Assembly: GCA_004562915.1 (NCBI GenBank)
Contig: SFQZ01000030.1
Span: 1 to 28,845 of the forward strand
Reading direction: 5' to 3'
Length of the DNA stretch: 28,845 nt
Origin: a bacterium
GTDB taxonomy: Bacteria; Bacillota_A; Clostridia; Lachnospirales; Lachnospiraceae
Part shown: in pieces, positions 9,434-16,818 of the stretch
Layout: each line of letters opens with the position of its first letter
Position numbering within the stretch: the first letter of the stretch is position 1
The notes under the pieces: model-generated
The model's input: only the letters and a program-made list of their open reading frames with translations
What the model was told of the DNA's origin: nothing
The model's database searches: none
Position numbers and translations under genes: made by a program

Positions 9434-9599
9434 AAGTGGGCAAGCCCACTTCAATTTCCCATATTCCTCACTTACGAGGGGCTTGCATACTTTGAGTGCC
9501 GATGCGCAGCTGCTTCAGCAGCTTTCCTCTGCGCATCGTGTACATCTCCCCGGAGGGTTTCTATCACAGGAAAGTCAACAGACTTTCCTGTGATAGAAA
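9434..9599. repeat. Cluster of three strong palindromes in the ileS leader
   Basis: Three hairpins sit between the T-box terminator and the ileS start. The first is 9558-9576 pairing perfectly with 9581-9599 (19 bp, loop AACA). The second is 9501-9509 pairing with 9529-9537 (GATGCGCAG/CTGCGCATC), enclosing an inner AGCTGC/GCAGCT stem. The third is AAGTGGG/CCCACTT at 9434-9440 and 9445-9451. The 19-bp stem can extend through GAGGG (9553-9557) and CCCTC (9602-9606), the latter belonging to the T-box terminator. No T-box element explains this structure. It resembles an inserted palindromic repeat (REP- or MITE-like), but copy number cannot be known from one window. Confidence 0.6.
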
Positions 9600-9840
9600 A
9601 ACCCTCGTCCTGTAACAGGACGAGGGCAAATACCTTCGTTATACCACCTCTTACAGCGTACGGGTTTTTACACCGATACACGTTCCTTTTAACGGGGGAA
9701 ATCCGGCATCTCCTACTTCTTTCAGATAGCAACTCGGGAGTGATCTTCATCTGCTTCTACTCATATCGGGCTTCCACCTTCCCCGACTCGCTGTGATTTT
9801 TAAATCCAGACTACTGTCTCCGTCACTGTTTTTGTATCTC
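9597..9840 (-). promoter_or_regulatory. Ile-specific T-box riboswitch leader of ileS
   Basis: T-box leaders sense uncharged tRNA and let transcription continue only when aminoacylation is low. Read on the minus strand from about 9840, the leader shows 'GTGACGGAGAC' near its 5' end, a Stem I segment, and GAAGATCACTCC, in which ATC at 9744-9742 is the isoleucine specifier. The T-box core AGAGGTGGTATAACG is at 9651-9637. A terminator made of CCCTCGTCCTG/CAGGACGAGGG (9602-9612 and 9616-9626, 11 bp) with five T residues at 9601-9597 follows. Core, specifier and terminator are in the expected order and spacing, and the specifier agrees with the downstream gene. An open frame across this region is an accident of the structure. 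Confidence 0.93.
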
Positions 9841-9845
9841 AGAAC

Positions 9846-9875
9846 ATTATAAGCAGTGAAAGAAAGGCTTGTCAA
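9846..9875 (-). promoter_or_regulatory. Consensus promoter of the ileS T-box transcript
   Basis: On the minus strand a perfect TTGACA (9875-9870) and a perfect TATAAT (9851-9846) are separated by 18 bases. The predicted transcription start near 9839 places the T-box leader exactly at the 5' end of the RNA. The -35 box overlaps the stop codon of the small remnant gene at 9872-9952. Confidence 0.9.
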
Positions 9876-9952
9876 GGGATTTTACCGATTTCTGCACTGC
9901 TTTCTTTTAAAATTTCATCAATCGTAAGATGTGCATTTGTTTTGAAATCCAT
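9872..9952 (-). pseudogene. 26-codon remnant or micro-gene upstream of the ileS promoter
   Basis: A short frame starts at ATG 9952 after GAGGATGATAAT and encodes MDFKTNAHLTIDEILKESSA followed by EIGKIP and a stop that lies inside the ileS -35 box. The text is hydrophilic and reads like the first helix of a larger cytoplasmic protein that has been cut off. It lies just downstream of the broken DprA-like gene and may belong to the same decayed cluster. I do not recognise the family. It could also be non-coding. Confidence 0.3.
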
Positions 9953-9990
9953 ATTATCATCCTCATGAGTAATCAATGCTTTCCATATGA

Positions 9991-10701
9991 TTAAAACTCA
10001 AATGATAGTTGTTCATCTTTCTCCTCGTCTGCGATACTTTTTAAATATTTGTTTAAATCCTCTTCATTTTTAACACTTCCGCTTTTTTGCTGGCAGCCAG
10101 ATACTTATTTCCTAAAGCATCTCTGAATAATGCTTCGTAATAACATGCCAGCCTTTTATATTGTTTTTTCGCAAAATCCGCTGTGTGCATAGTCCCACTG
10201 TTTTGTTCTGCTTCCACAATCAAAACTCCCTGACTGATTCCACTTTGAAGACGATCTCTTTCCACATACCTGTATCTTTGTATTGGAGTTCCGACAGGGT
10301 ATTCGCTTATCATACATCCACCATTTTCCAATATTTGCTCTGCCAGCCTCTGATTTGATTTCGGCTGAATCTGTTCCAGACCACAAGGCATTACAACAAT
10401 GCATTCCCCCCCCCACCGAAAGTGCTCCTCTTAATGTCTCTGTATCACATCCAAGTGCCAATCCATTCACAAGATTTATACCTTTCATCCCCACTATTCT
10501 TCCCGTATAATATGAAAGTTCACGACCTCTCTCTGAACACTTCCTGCTTCCAATCACAGCAATATTTTTCTTCTGATTAATAATTTCAATTGCACCTTTA
10601 TAAAATATTTTTGAAGGCATTCCCGTAATCGCACGCATTTCTTCAGGATAATTTGAATCTTCTTTCATACATGATAATATTTGAAATGAAGAATAACTCA
10701 T
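9991..10701 (-). pseudogene. Short DprA/Smf-like Rossmann protein, double frameshift
   Basis: Three consecutive frames together read as one DprA-like protein of about 236 residues. Frame one starts at ATG 10701 (MSYSSFQILSCMKED) and includes 'IAVIGSRKCSERGREL' and 'VNGLALGCDTETLRGAL'. At a run of nine C on the plus strand (10406-10414) it leaves the family frame; eight would restore it, giving 'SVGGECIVVMPCGLEQ'. Frame two carries 'MISEYPVGTPIQRYRYVERD' and 'SQGVLIVEAEQNSGTMHTA'. A second slip at a run of six T (10083-10088) separates a tail 'GSVKNEEDLNKYLKSI' ending at stop 9991. The protein lacks the N-terminal SAM and C-terminal winged-helix domains of competence DprA, so it fits the short stand-alone type often seen beside ComF-like phosphoribosyltransferases. 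Such a partner stub lies 17 bases upstream. Two breaks favour decay, though homopolymer read errors are possible. Confidence 0.75.
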
Positions 10702-10718
10702 CTTCTCTACCTCATATC

Positions 10719-10862
10719 TTATATTGCTTTCCCCAAAGCAAACATCTCCACCTGAATAGCCCCATTTCGTTCCAGTATCTCTTTACATGCATACAAAGAA
10801 TTTCCAGTAGTTGTCACATCATTATATTCATAAATACTGTTATTATCGTTGTCTTTATTATA
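10719..10862 (-). pseudogene. C-terminal stub of a ComF-like phosphoribosyltransferase
   Basis: The frame is open from just after a TGA at 10865-10863 and has no start codon with a ribosome site. From about 10838 it reads 'SIYEYNDVTTTGNSLYAC' then 'KEILERNGAIQVEMFALGKA' and stops at 10719. 'NDVTTTGNSL' matches the PRPP-binding loop (usually DDVxTTGxTL) of type I phosphoribosyltransferases, and the following helix and strand fit ComF-like proteins. The first Asp is replaced by Asn. About 150 or more N-terminal residues are missing and replaced by AT-rich sequence (10863-10940). It ends 17 bases before the DprA-like gene, the usual order of this gene pair. Confidence 0.65.
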
Positions 10863-10940
10863 TCATAATATATCGCTTTTATAAAATAAAAATTTGCATT
10901 CACATTTTATATATTGATCATTCATTATTTAATGCTGTAT

Positions 10941-11033
10941 TGTTCCTCCCCCAGTGTACGTGCCGGCCAGAATGGGATTCCCTCGTGATTCGGATCACCT
11001 GTATGTGCAAATGTCATCACAGTATCAAAAATC
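10941..11033 (-). pseudogene. Duplicated fragment of the carboxylesterase 3' end
   Basis: This 93-base segment aligns without gaps to 13606-13698 inside the intact esterase (constant offset 2665), with roughly 14 differences. On the minus strand it still reads in frame as 'FDTVMTFAHTGDPNHEGIPF' then 'WPARTLGEEQ', against 'FDTVMAFAHTGDPNHEGIPF' then 'WPASTPQEEH' (about residues 447-476). The 43 codons after this point and the preceding 446 are absent. The right edge begins three bases past the stop codon of the GH3 gene and the left edge dissolves into AT-rich DNA. It has no start and is certainly non-functional. Confidence 0.88.
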
Positions 11034-11036
11034 TTC

Positions 11037-13250
11037 CTATTTTTCAAGTGTAAATTTCACTTTATTGGTTGTGGTACTGTCTGTGCCGATGTAAATTTCA
11101 AATACACCTGCTTCACTTTCAAAAATTTCATTTTCACTTATAAAACGCAACTGTGGTTCTGTAATCTCAAATTTTAGCTGAATCTCTTCTCCCGGCTCCA
11201 ACACGATTTTTCTGAAATCTTTCAATTCTTTTACCGGACGTACCACGCTTGCGGCAACATCGTGAATATATAACTGAACAGTTTCTGTACCCACACATTT
11301 TCCAGTGTTTTTCACAGATACACTTGCATGGATACTGTCTGTTTCTTTCATGTTTGTTTTATCCAGTAAAATCTCTGAAACTTCGAAGCTTGTATAACTA
11401 AGTCCATAACCAAAGGGATACAGTGGTTCGTTTGGAATATCCAGATATTTGGAACGGAAACGGTCTTTGTCTTTTCCTTTTACATGCGGACGTCCTGTGG
11501 AGTACTCATTGTAATGCACTGGAACCTGTCCTACACAATAAGGAAAACTCATCGTTAGCTTTCCACTCGGGTTATAACGACCATACAATACATCTACAAT
11601 CGCTCCAGCACCCTCAGTACCAGGCATCCATACTTCAAGAACTGCCTTTGCTTTTGCTGTAATATCACGGATATCCAGCGGACGGCCTGAAAACAGAACT
11701 ACTACAGTATTCTCATTTACCTCAGTCACACGATTCAAAAGTTCCTGTTGAATCTGCGGAATCTGGATATTTGCGTTGCTGGTAGCCTCTCCAGACTGCA
11801 GTCTGTCTTCTCCGATAAACAGCACTACCTTTTCCGCCTGTGCAGCAGCTGCCAGAGCTTCTTCCATCATCTTTTTTTCTTCTTCCGGGGTACATACTGA
11901 CTGTGTTTCTTCGGTAAATCCTTCCAGAACCACATCTGTTCCCAACATCGGAGATCCCTGACAGCAGATTAAATCCTCTGCCGTTTCTTCCTGTTTCATA
12001 ATTTCTTCTACTGTTATAATATCTTTTGCCTCGCCGATGAAAGACCATGCTCCCATCAGATTTCGGTTATTTACATAAGGTCCGATAAATGCAGTTTTCA
12101 CTTCTTTGTCAAGCGGCAGTATCTCTTCTTCGTTTTTCAACAGAACGAAAGATTTTCTGGCAACTTCTCTTGCCAGTTCTCGATGCTCTTTACACAGAAT
12201 CAATTCCTCTTCTTTCTCTTCATCTGCATCTTTATACGGATTTTCAAATAATCCTAGTTTATTTTTCAGTTCCAGGATACGCATGCAACATTCATCCACC
12301 AGTTCTTCTGCAATCTTTCCTTCTCTTACCAGACGGCAGAGATTATCACAGTAGATTCCAGTCATCATATCGATATCAACACCCGCCTCTGCTGCACGGA
12401 TTGCTGCTTCTTCTTTATCTGCACAATAACCATGATAAATGATTTCTTCAATCGCTGCCCAGTCAGAAATCAGTACTCCATCAAATCCAAGTTCATCACG
12501 AAGAATACTTCGCATCAGTTTTTTGTTGCCAGTTGCCGGCACTCCGTTTATCGTGTTAAATGAAGTCATAACCAGTGCTGCGCCTGCATCAATACCAGCT
12601 TTATAAGAAGGCAGATAAAATTCACGGAAAGTATGTTCTGATAATTCCACCGTATTATAATCTCTTCCTGCTGTAGGTGCTCCATATCCTGCAAAATGTT
12701 TCACACAGGCTGCGATCTTATATTCATCACTGAGATTTTCTCCCTGAAACCCCTTTACCATCCCGGCGCAAAACAATCCATTCAGGTATGGATCCTCTCC
12801 GGTAGATTCCATAACACGTCCCCATCTGGCGTCACGCACCAGGTCCGTCATCGGTGCAAATGTTACATGTAATCCGCTTACCGCTGCCTCTTTGGCTGCA
12901 ACTGCTGCACATTTTTCAGATAATTCCGGTTCAAAAGTTGCACCCTGTGCCAAAGGAATCGGAAATATTGTTTTATATCCATTAATGATATCCAACATAA
13001 ATAACAGCGGAATATGATGCGGATGTTTCTCTATATATTCCATCTGAATCTTTTTCAGAGTTTTAGCTCCCATAGAACCAATCACAGATCCTGACAAATC
13101 GATGTTTTCTCTTGTAAATCCCATCTCTTCCATAGGTCCTGTAACAACTCCTTTATCATCAAAAAAGCCTCCCACTACCTGGCTCATCTGATTTACTTTT
13201 TCTTCCAGCGACATGTCTTTTAACAAATCTTTTAACTGTTCTCCTGTCAT
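11037..13250 (-). CDS. GH3 beta-glucosidase, cytoplasmic BglX-like
   Basis: This 737-residue glycoside hydrolase family 3 enzyme removes beta-linked glucose (or a related sugar) from the non-reducing end of oligosaccharides. The start is ATG 13250 (MTGEQLKDLLKDMSLEEKV), preceded by AAAGGAAG; a TTG at 13298 would add 16 residues without support. Landmarks are 'PLLFMLDIINGYKTIFPIPL' (81-100), 'ARWGRVMESTGEDPYL' (141-156), 'VKHFAGYG' (183-190) and the nucleophile Asp263 in 'GVLISDWAAIEE'. The C-terminal third holds the second GH3 domain and a fibronectin-type-III-like module ending 'EIYIGTDSTTTNKVKF'. No signal peptide is present, so substrates must be imported. The -10 candidate TATAAT at 13351-13346 lacks a good -35 box, consistent with activator control. 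The stop codon abuts the esterase fragment. Confidence 0.93.
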   Translation of the reverse strand: MTGEQLKDLLKDMSLEEKVNQMSQVVGGFFDDKGVVTGPMEEMGFTRENIDLSGSVIGSMGAKTLKKIQMEYIEKHPHHIPLLFMLDIINGYKTIFPIPLAQGATFEPELSEKCAAVAAKEAAVSGLHVTFAPMTDLVRDARWGRVMESTGEDPYLNGLFCAGMVKGFQGENLSDEYKIAACVKHFAGYGAPTAGRDYNTVELSEHTFREFYLPSYKAGIDAGAALVMTSFNTINGVPATGNKKLMRSILRDELGFDGVLISDWAAIEEIIYHGYCADKEEAAIRAAEAGVDIDMMTGIYCDNLCRLVREGKIAEELVDECCMRILELKNKLGLFENPYKDADEEKEEELILCKEHRELAREVARKSFVLLKNEEEILPLDKEVKTAFIGPYVNNRNLMGAWSFIGEAKDIITVEEIMKQEETAEDLICCQGSPMLGTDVVLEGFTEETQSVCTPEEEKKMMEEALAAAAQAEKVVLFIGEDRLQSGEATSNANIQIPQIQQELLNRVTEVNENTVVVLFSGRPLDIRDITAKAKAVLEVWMPGTEGAGAIVDVLYGRYNPSGKLTMSFPYCVGQVPVHYNEYSTGRPHVKGKDKDRFRSKYLDIPNEPLYPFGYGLSYTSFEVSEILLDKTNMKETDSIHASVSVKNTGKCVGTETVQLYIHDVAASVVRPVKELKDFRKIVLEPGEEIQLKFEITEPQLRFISENEIFESEAGVFEIYIGTDSTTTNKVKFTLEK

Positions 13251-13426
13251 CTCTATTCTTCCTTTATCTTTCTTCTGTATCACTTGATTTTCACCCAAAC
13301 ATCAGCTATTTATTAAGCGTGTACATCAAGTATATTGTTAGCCGTATTATAGCAATTTCCTATATATCACTCTATAACTGAACCGACATAAACATATCAC
13401 TTTTTTGACACCTGTTAATGCAAACA

Positions 13427-13451
13427 CCCTCGTCCTGTTGCAGAACGAGGG
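13427..13451 (-). terminator. Terminator of the esterase gene, similar to the ileS T-box terminator
   Basis: On the minus strand CCCTCGTTCTG and CAGGACGAGGG (13451-13441 and 13437-13427) form an 11-bp stem with one U-G wobble and a three-base loop, followed by TGTTTGC. It starts 21 bases after the esterase stop. Stem and flank (GAGGGCAAATA on the plus strand) match the ileS T-box terminator at 9602-9632 almost base for base. Confidence 0.7.
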
Positions 13452-13472
13452 CAAATAATTTCCGTATTAAAA

Positions 13473-15032
13473 TTAATGTTGTATCTGTCCATCTCCTTTT
13501 TCCATCTGCTTTGCAAAGATTGGTCCCATATATTTTGCAAATAAAGGAATCAGTTTTTGATCATAATTGCATAACACTCTTGCATTTTTATCAATTACCA
13601 GCGTATGTTCCTCCTGGGGTGTACTCGCCGGCCAGAATGGAATTCCCTCATGATTCGGATCGCCTGTATGAGCAAATGCCATCACAGTATCAAAAATCTG
13701 CTTTTCAATCTTTTCTGTCACTCCTTCTTCCTGTGTTACCGGTACCATCTCTGTATTGTGGAACACATAGGGAATATCTGCACAATGCCACGGTGTACGT
13801 CCTCCGTCAATCGGAAGATCCAGATTAAACATGTAAGAGTATGTAGACGAATTCAATGCGCTTCTAAGACGTATAAACTCCTGTGCCGGAAGCCTGAACA
13901 GAAAATCCAGATTCAAAAGATCGATCAGATGTCTCTCCGGATATGCCTCTTTAAACAGCGGAATCAATTCTTCTGCAGCTTTTTCGCCCAACACTTCTTT
14001 TATCATCGCCTGTTCTTCTTCCACTGTCATACTGTGCTTATCATACGGTGTTGCGGCAAAGGAAGTAAACTCCCCGAACACGGTTCCCACCAGAAGCGGA
14101 ACCTGCGATGTCTCCTTACGAAATCCATTCACTTCAGGTGTTCCCGCATAAAATGCATTTGGATGTGGTGTACATTTTAAAATCTTCCCTTTTTCTTCAA
14201 ATTCTTTTCTGACAGTTTTATAAGCTTCCGCAAGCTGGTCAAAAGATACTGTCTCCAGATCTTTTATTTCCTCAGTTCCCAGTTCGGCCATCAACGCAAT
14301 TGCCAGTTCTTCACCACTTTCCGTACTGTCTTTCAAAGACATACTGACAACTCCGCTCATATTGATTCCTTTTGCATATAATCCGTCTGCGTCAGGTGTC
14401 TGAAGCAGGGTTGTGATCTTTCCACCCCCACCGGACTGTCCAAATAAAATAACATTATCCGGATCACCTCCAAAATTCTCTATATTTTCATGAATCCACT
14501 GAAGTGCCGCAACAAGATCAGCCGTTCCCGCATTGCCTGAATTTTCATATTCTTTGCCATAAGCCGACAAATCACAGTAGCCCAGAATATTCAGTCTGTG
14601 ATTGACAGATACCACGACCACCTGACCGATCCGGCACATATTTTCTCCTTCATAAGCCTCATGTTCAATTGCAGAGCCAGATTCATAAGCGCCTCCGTGA
14701 AGCCACACCATAACCGGACGTTTCTTTCCATCACATGCCGGAGTCCATACATTCAAATTCTGGCAATCTTCGTTCATCACCCAGTAACGATGAGGTACCA
14801 GTAATTCCCCCTGGGGTTTCTCCATCTCAATCAGCGGACACACATTACCATAGCTTGTGGCATCCTTCACTCCGTCCCATGGTTCTACAGGAACCGGAGC
14901 ATGAAAGCGCTTTGCTGTAGCATACTGTATTCCTTTGAAAATAGTTATGCCGTCATAGACATATCCTCTCAGTTTTCCCTGTTTCGTATCCACAATTGCA
15001 GTATTTTTATCACACTTAAATTCATGTTCCAT
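13473..15032 (-). CDS. Type-B carboxylesterase (para-nitrobenzyl esterase family)
   Basis: A 519-residue alpha/beta-hydrolase that cleaves carboxylic esters in the cytoplasm. ATG 15032 is preceded by GGGAGGG. The oxyanion-hole motif is 'WLHGGAYESGS' (110-120). The nucleophile elbow is 'ILFGQSGGGGKITTLL' with Ser200. Glu321 in 'GTVFGEF' and His416 in 'PWHCADIPYVF' complete the triad. 'SVNHRLNILGY' and 'NAGTADLVAALQWIHENIEN' are further family landmarks, and the length is typical (about 500). No signal peptide is seen. It lies upstream of the GH3 beta-glucosidase with its own terminator between. Deacetylation or removal of aryl esters from imported plant oligosaccharides is plausible, but the substrate cannot be read from the sequence. 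A partial second copy survives at 10941-11033. Confidence 0.93.
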   Translation of the reverse strand: MEHEFKCDKNTAIVDTKQGKLRGYVYDGITIFKGIQYATAKRFHAPVPVEPWDGVKDATSYGNVCPLIEMEKPQGELLVPHRYWVMNEDCQNLNVWTPACDGKKRPVMVWLHGGAYESGSAIEHEAYEGENMCRIGQVVVVSVNHRLNILGYCDLSAYGKEYENSGNAGTADLVAALQWIHENIENFGGDPDNVILFGQSGGGGKITTLLQTPDADGLYAKGINMSGVVSMSLKDSTESGEELAIALMAELGTEEIKDLETVSFDQLAEAYKTVRKEFEEKGKILKCTPHPNAFYAGTPEVNGFRKETSQVPLLVGTVFGEFTSFAATPYDKHSMTVEEEQAMIKEVLGEKAAEELIPLFKEAYPERHLIDLLNLDFLFRLPAQEFIRLRSALNSSTYSYMFNLDLPIDGGRTPWHCADIPYVFHNTEMVPVTQEEGVTEKIEKQIFDTVMAFAHTGDPNHEGIPFWPASTPQEEHTLVIDKNARVLCNYDQKLIPLFAKYMGPIFAKQMEKGDGQIQH

Positions 15033-15132
15033 ATGTGTTTCCCTCCCTGGATATTTTTATGATTACAGTGCGAGCTTCTTGCAGCGAAACAATCCGTAAT
15101 CACTTCTGACACCCTAATCATTTCAAACATAC

Positions 15133-15161
15133 AGTATAACGGATTTACTGCAAAATTACAA
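15133..15161 (-). promoter_or_regulatory. Putative promoter of the carboxylesterase
   Basis: On the minus strand TTGTAA (15161-15156) and TATACT (15138-15133) are separated by 17 bases. The predicted leader is about 95 bases long. The last 13 bases through the -10 box are identical to the promoter proposed for the DUF1703 gene. Confidence 0.6.
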
Positions 15162-15187
15162 ATTATCCGTACATTTTCAATAACTGA

Positions 15188-15217
15188 TTGTCGAAATATA
15201 CCATAACATGATACAAT
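15188..15217 (+). promoter_or_regulatory. Putative promoter of the D-Ala-D-Ala carboxypeptidase
   Basis: TTGTCG (15188-15193) and TACAAT (15212-15217) are separated by 18 bases, and the start codon follows 43 bases later behind AAAAAGGAGATTGTA. It is divergent from the esterase promoter, with the two -35 boxes about 26 bases apart. Confidence 0.55.
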
Positions 15218-15260
15218 GGGAACAGTAATAAAAGATTTAAACTTGAAAAAGGAGATTGTA

Positions 15261-16754
15261 ATGACTAAGAGATTTATCCGGCAAAGAATCCTGACGCTTA
15301 TTGTCGCTATCATTCTTGTCCTGTCGGGAACCGCATCTGTATCTGCTACAGAGGAAAATGCAGATTCTGGTGCAGCTGCCGCTGAAAATACCGTCACCGA
15401 TCCTGATTCAGCAGGAGAAAACGGGGAAAATGAGGAAGAACCGGAGCGTCTGGAACCGGATGCTTACTTTGAACCCATCCAATCTGACCAGACAGAAGGA
15501 TGGCCTGCAGGTCCTGCTGTATGGGCTGAATCTGCCGTAGTTATGGATCTGGACAGCGGTGCATTTTTGTATTCCAAAAATATGGATGCAGTAAAATATC
15601 CGGCAAGCATTACCAAAATCATGACTACACTTCTAGCCATAGAAAATTCCAGTCCCAATGAGAGAGTTACTTTTTCTAAAAATGCCATTTATGGAATTGA
15701 ACGAAACAGTTCTCATATCGGTATCCGGGTGGGAGAGATTCTTTCCATGGATGAATGCTGGTACGGAATGATGCTGGAATCTGCCAATGAAGTCTGCCTG
15801 GCAGTAGCTGAACACATAGGCGGAAGTGTAGACGGATTTGTAGAACTGATGAATCAGAAAGCCTCAGAACTTGGCTGCACAAACACGCATTTTACCAATC
15901 CCAACGGACTCCCGGATGAAAGCCATTACACAACGGCACATGATATGGCTTTGATCGCACAGGCAGCCTATGCCAATAAAAGATTCCGCCAGATATGTCA
16001 GACTCAATATTACTGCATACCAACGACAAATGTATGTGGAGAAAAACGGTGGCTGAGTAACCACCATAAAATGCTTCCGGAAGGTATTTATGCGTATGAA
16101 GGATGTACCGGAGGAAAAACCGGATTTACACAGGCCGCTTTGAATACACTTGTTACTTATGCCGAGCGGGACGGACGCCGACTGATATGTGTGTCCCTTC
16201 GAACCAACGGTGCACAGATTTATACCGATACAGCATCCCTTCTGGATTATGGATTTAATAACTTCCAGAACATCACTGTTTTTTCCCGGACCAACTGCCC
16301 GGGTACACGCATGCTGTACCCTTCCCTGTATTCCGGTGAGGCAAGTACAATAGAAAACCTTCGTCCTACCACAGTCATCACAATTCCGGCTACAGCAACG
16401 CAGGATCAGGTAACAACAAGCTTCTCCCAGGATGATGTTAATCTGTATCATACATATTTATACAATCAATACCCTGTGGGAAGTGAATTCATCCCCAAAA
16501 CAGACTTCTATGAACGGCTGACTGCATTTTCCGGACAGACACCAACAGTCTCCGACAACAAAGTGACTTCGGAAACGGTTTTTGATTCTGAAACCACCTC
16601 TGACTTTTATCATAAAATACTGGCAAAACTTTCTCCTATTACAGATGTTTTGAAAAAAATTCCAGTTTATATCTATGCACTGTCAGCGATACTGCTGCTA
16701 GTGATTATCATGGAGATTGTACTTTTCATCAAAAGAAAAAAACGAAAGAAATAG
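15261..16754 (+). CDS. D-alanyl-D-alanine carboxypeptidase (low-molecular-weight PBP)
   Basis: This 497-residue serine-type carboxypeptidase of the peptidase S11 family (EC 3.4.16.4) trims the terminal D-Ala from peptidoglycan stem peptides outside the membrane. ATG 15261 follows AAAAAGGAG; a start at 15216 would place extra residues ahead of the signal peptide. Residues 8-30 form a signal peptide ending 'SGTASVSAT'. An acidic low-complexity linker spans about 31-70. Active-site motifs are SITK (116-119), SAN (174-176) and KTG (286-288). After the S11 C-terminal region, a hydrophobic helix ('YALSAILLLVIIMEIVLF') and a KRKKRKK tail anchor it in the membrane, instead of the amphipathic helix of E. 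coli DacA. Possible roles are vegetative wall maturation or sporulation. It is monocistronic, ending in a strong palindrome. Confidence 0.95.
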   Translation: MTKRFIRQRILTLIVAIILVLSGTASVSATEENADSGAAAAENTVTDPDSAGENGENEEEPERLEPDAYFEPIQSDQTEGWPAGPAVWAESAVVMDLDSGAFLYSKNMDAVKYPASITKIMTTLLAIENSSPNERVTFSKNAIYGIERNSSHIGIRVGEILSMDECWYGMMLESANEVCLAVAEHIGGSVDGFVELMNQKASELGCTNTHFTNPNGLPDESHYTTAHDMALIAQAAYANKRFRQICQTQYYCIPTTNVCGEKRWLSNHHKMLPEGIYAYEGCTGGKTGFTQAALNTLVTYAERDGRRLICVSLRTNGAQIYTDTASLLDYGFNNFQNITVFSRTNCPGTRMLYPSLYSGEASTIENLRPTTVITIPATATQDQVTTSFSQDDVNLYHTYLYNQYPVGSEFIPKTDFYERLTAFSGQTPTVSDNKVTSETVFDSETTSDFYHKILAKLSPITDVLKKIPVYIYALSAILLLVIIMEIVLFIKRKKRKK

Positions 16755-16758
16755 AAGC

Positions 16759-16804
16759 GGGGAAGCGGACAGGGGACACAGGTCTGTCCCCTGTCCGCTT
16801 CCCC
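16759..16804. terminator. 20-bp perfect GC-rich hairpin after the carboxypeptidase gene
   Basis: Bases 16759-16778 pair perfectly with 16785-16804 around the loop CAGGTC. It lies 5 bases after the carboxypeptidase stop and 15 before the end of the convergent DUF4143 gene, so it can act in both directions, although no clean T-run follows. Its outer arm GGGAAGCGGACAGGG recurs at 18322-18336 on the other side of the DUF4143 gene, so it is probably also a dispersed palindromic repeat. Confidence 0.7.
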
Positions 16805-16818
16805 TGTCCGGTTTGTTT

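Noticed and set aside
9472..9750. 92-codon minus-strand frame between the T-box and ileS
   Set aside because: It begins at the T-box specifier loop, runs through the terminator and the palindromes, and has no ribosome site. RNA structure explains the sequence better.
13605..14180. 191-codon plus-strand frame opposite the esterase
   Set aside because: Its similarity to the frame at 10811-11053 only reflects the duplicated esterase DNA read on the wrong strand.
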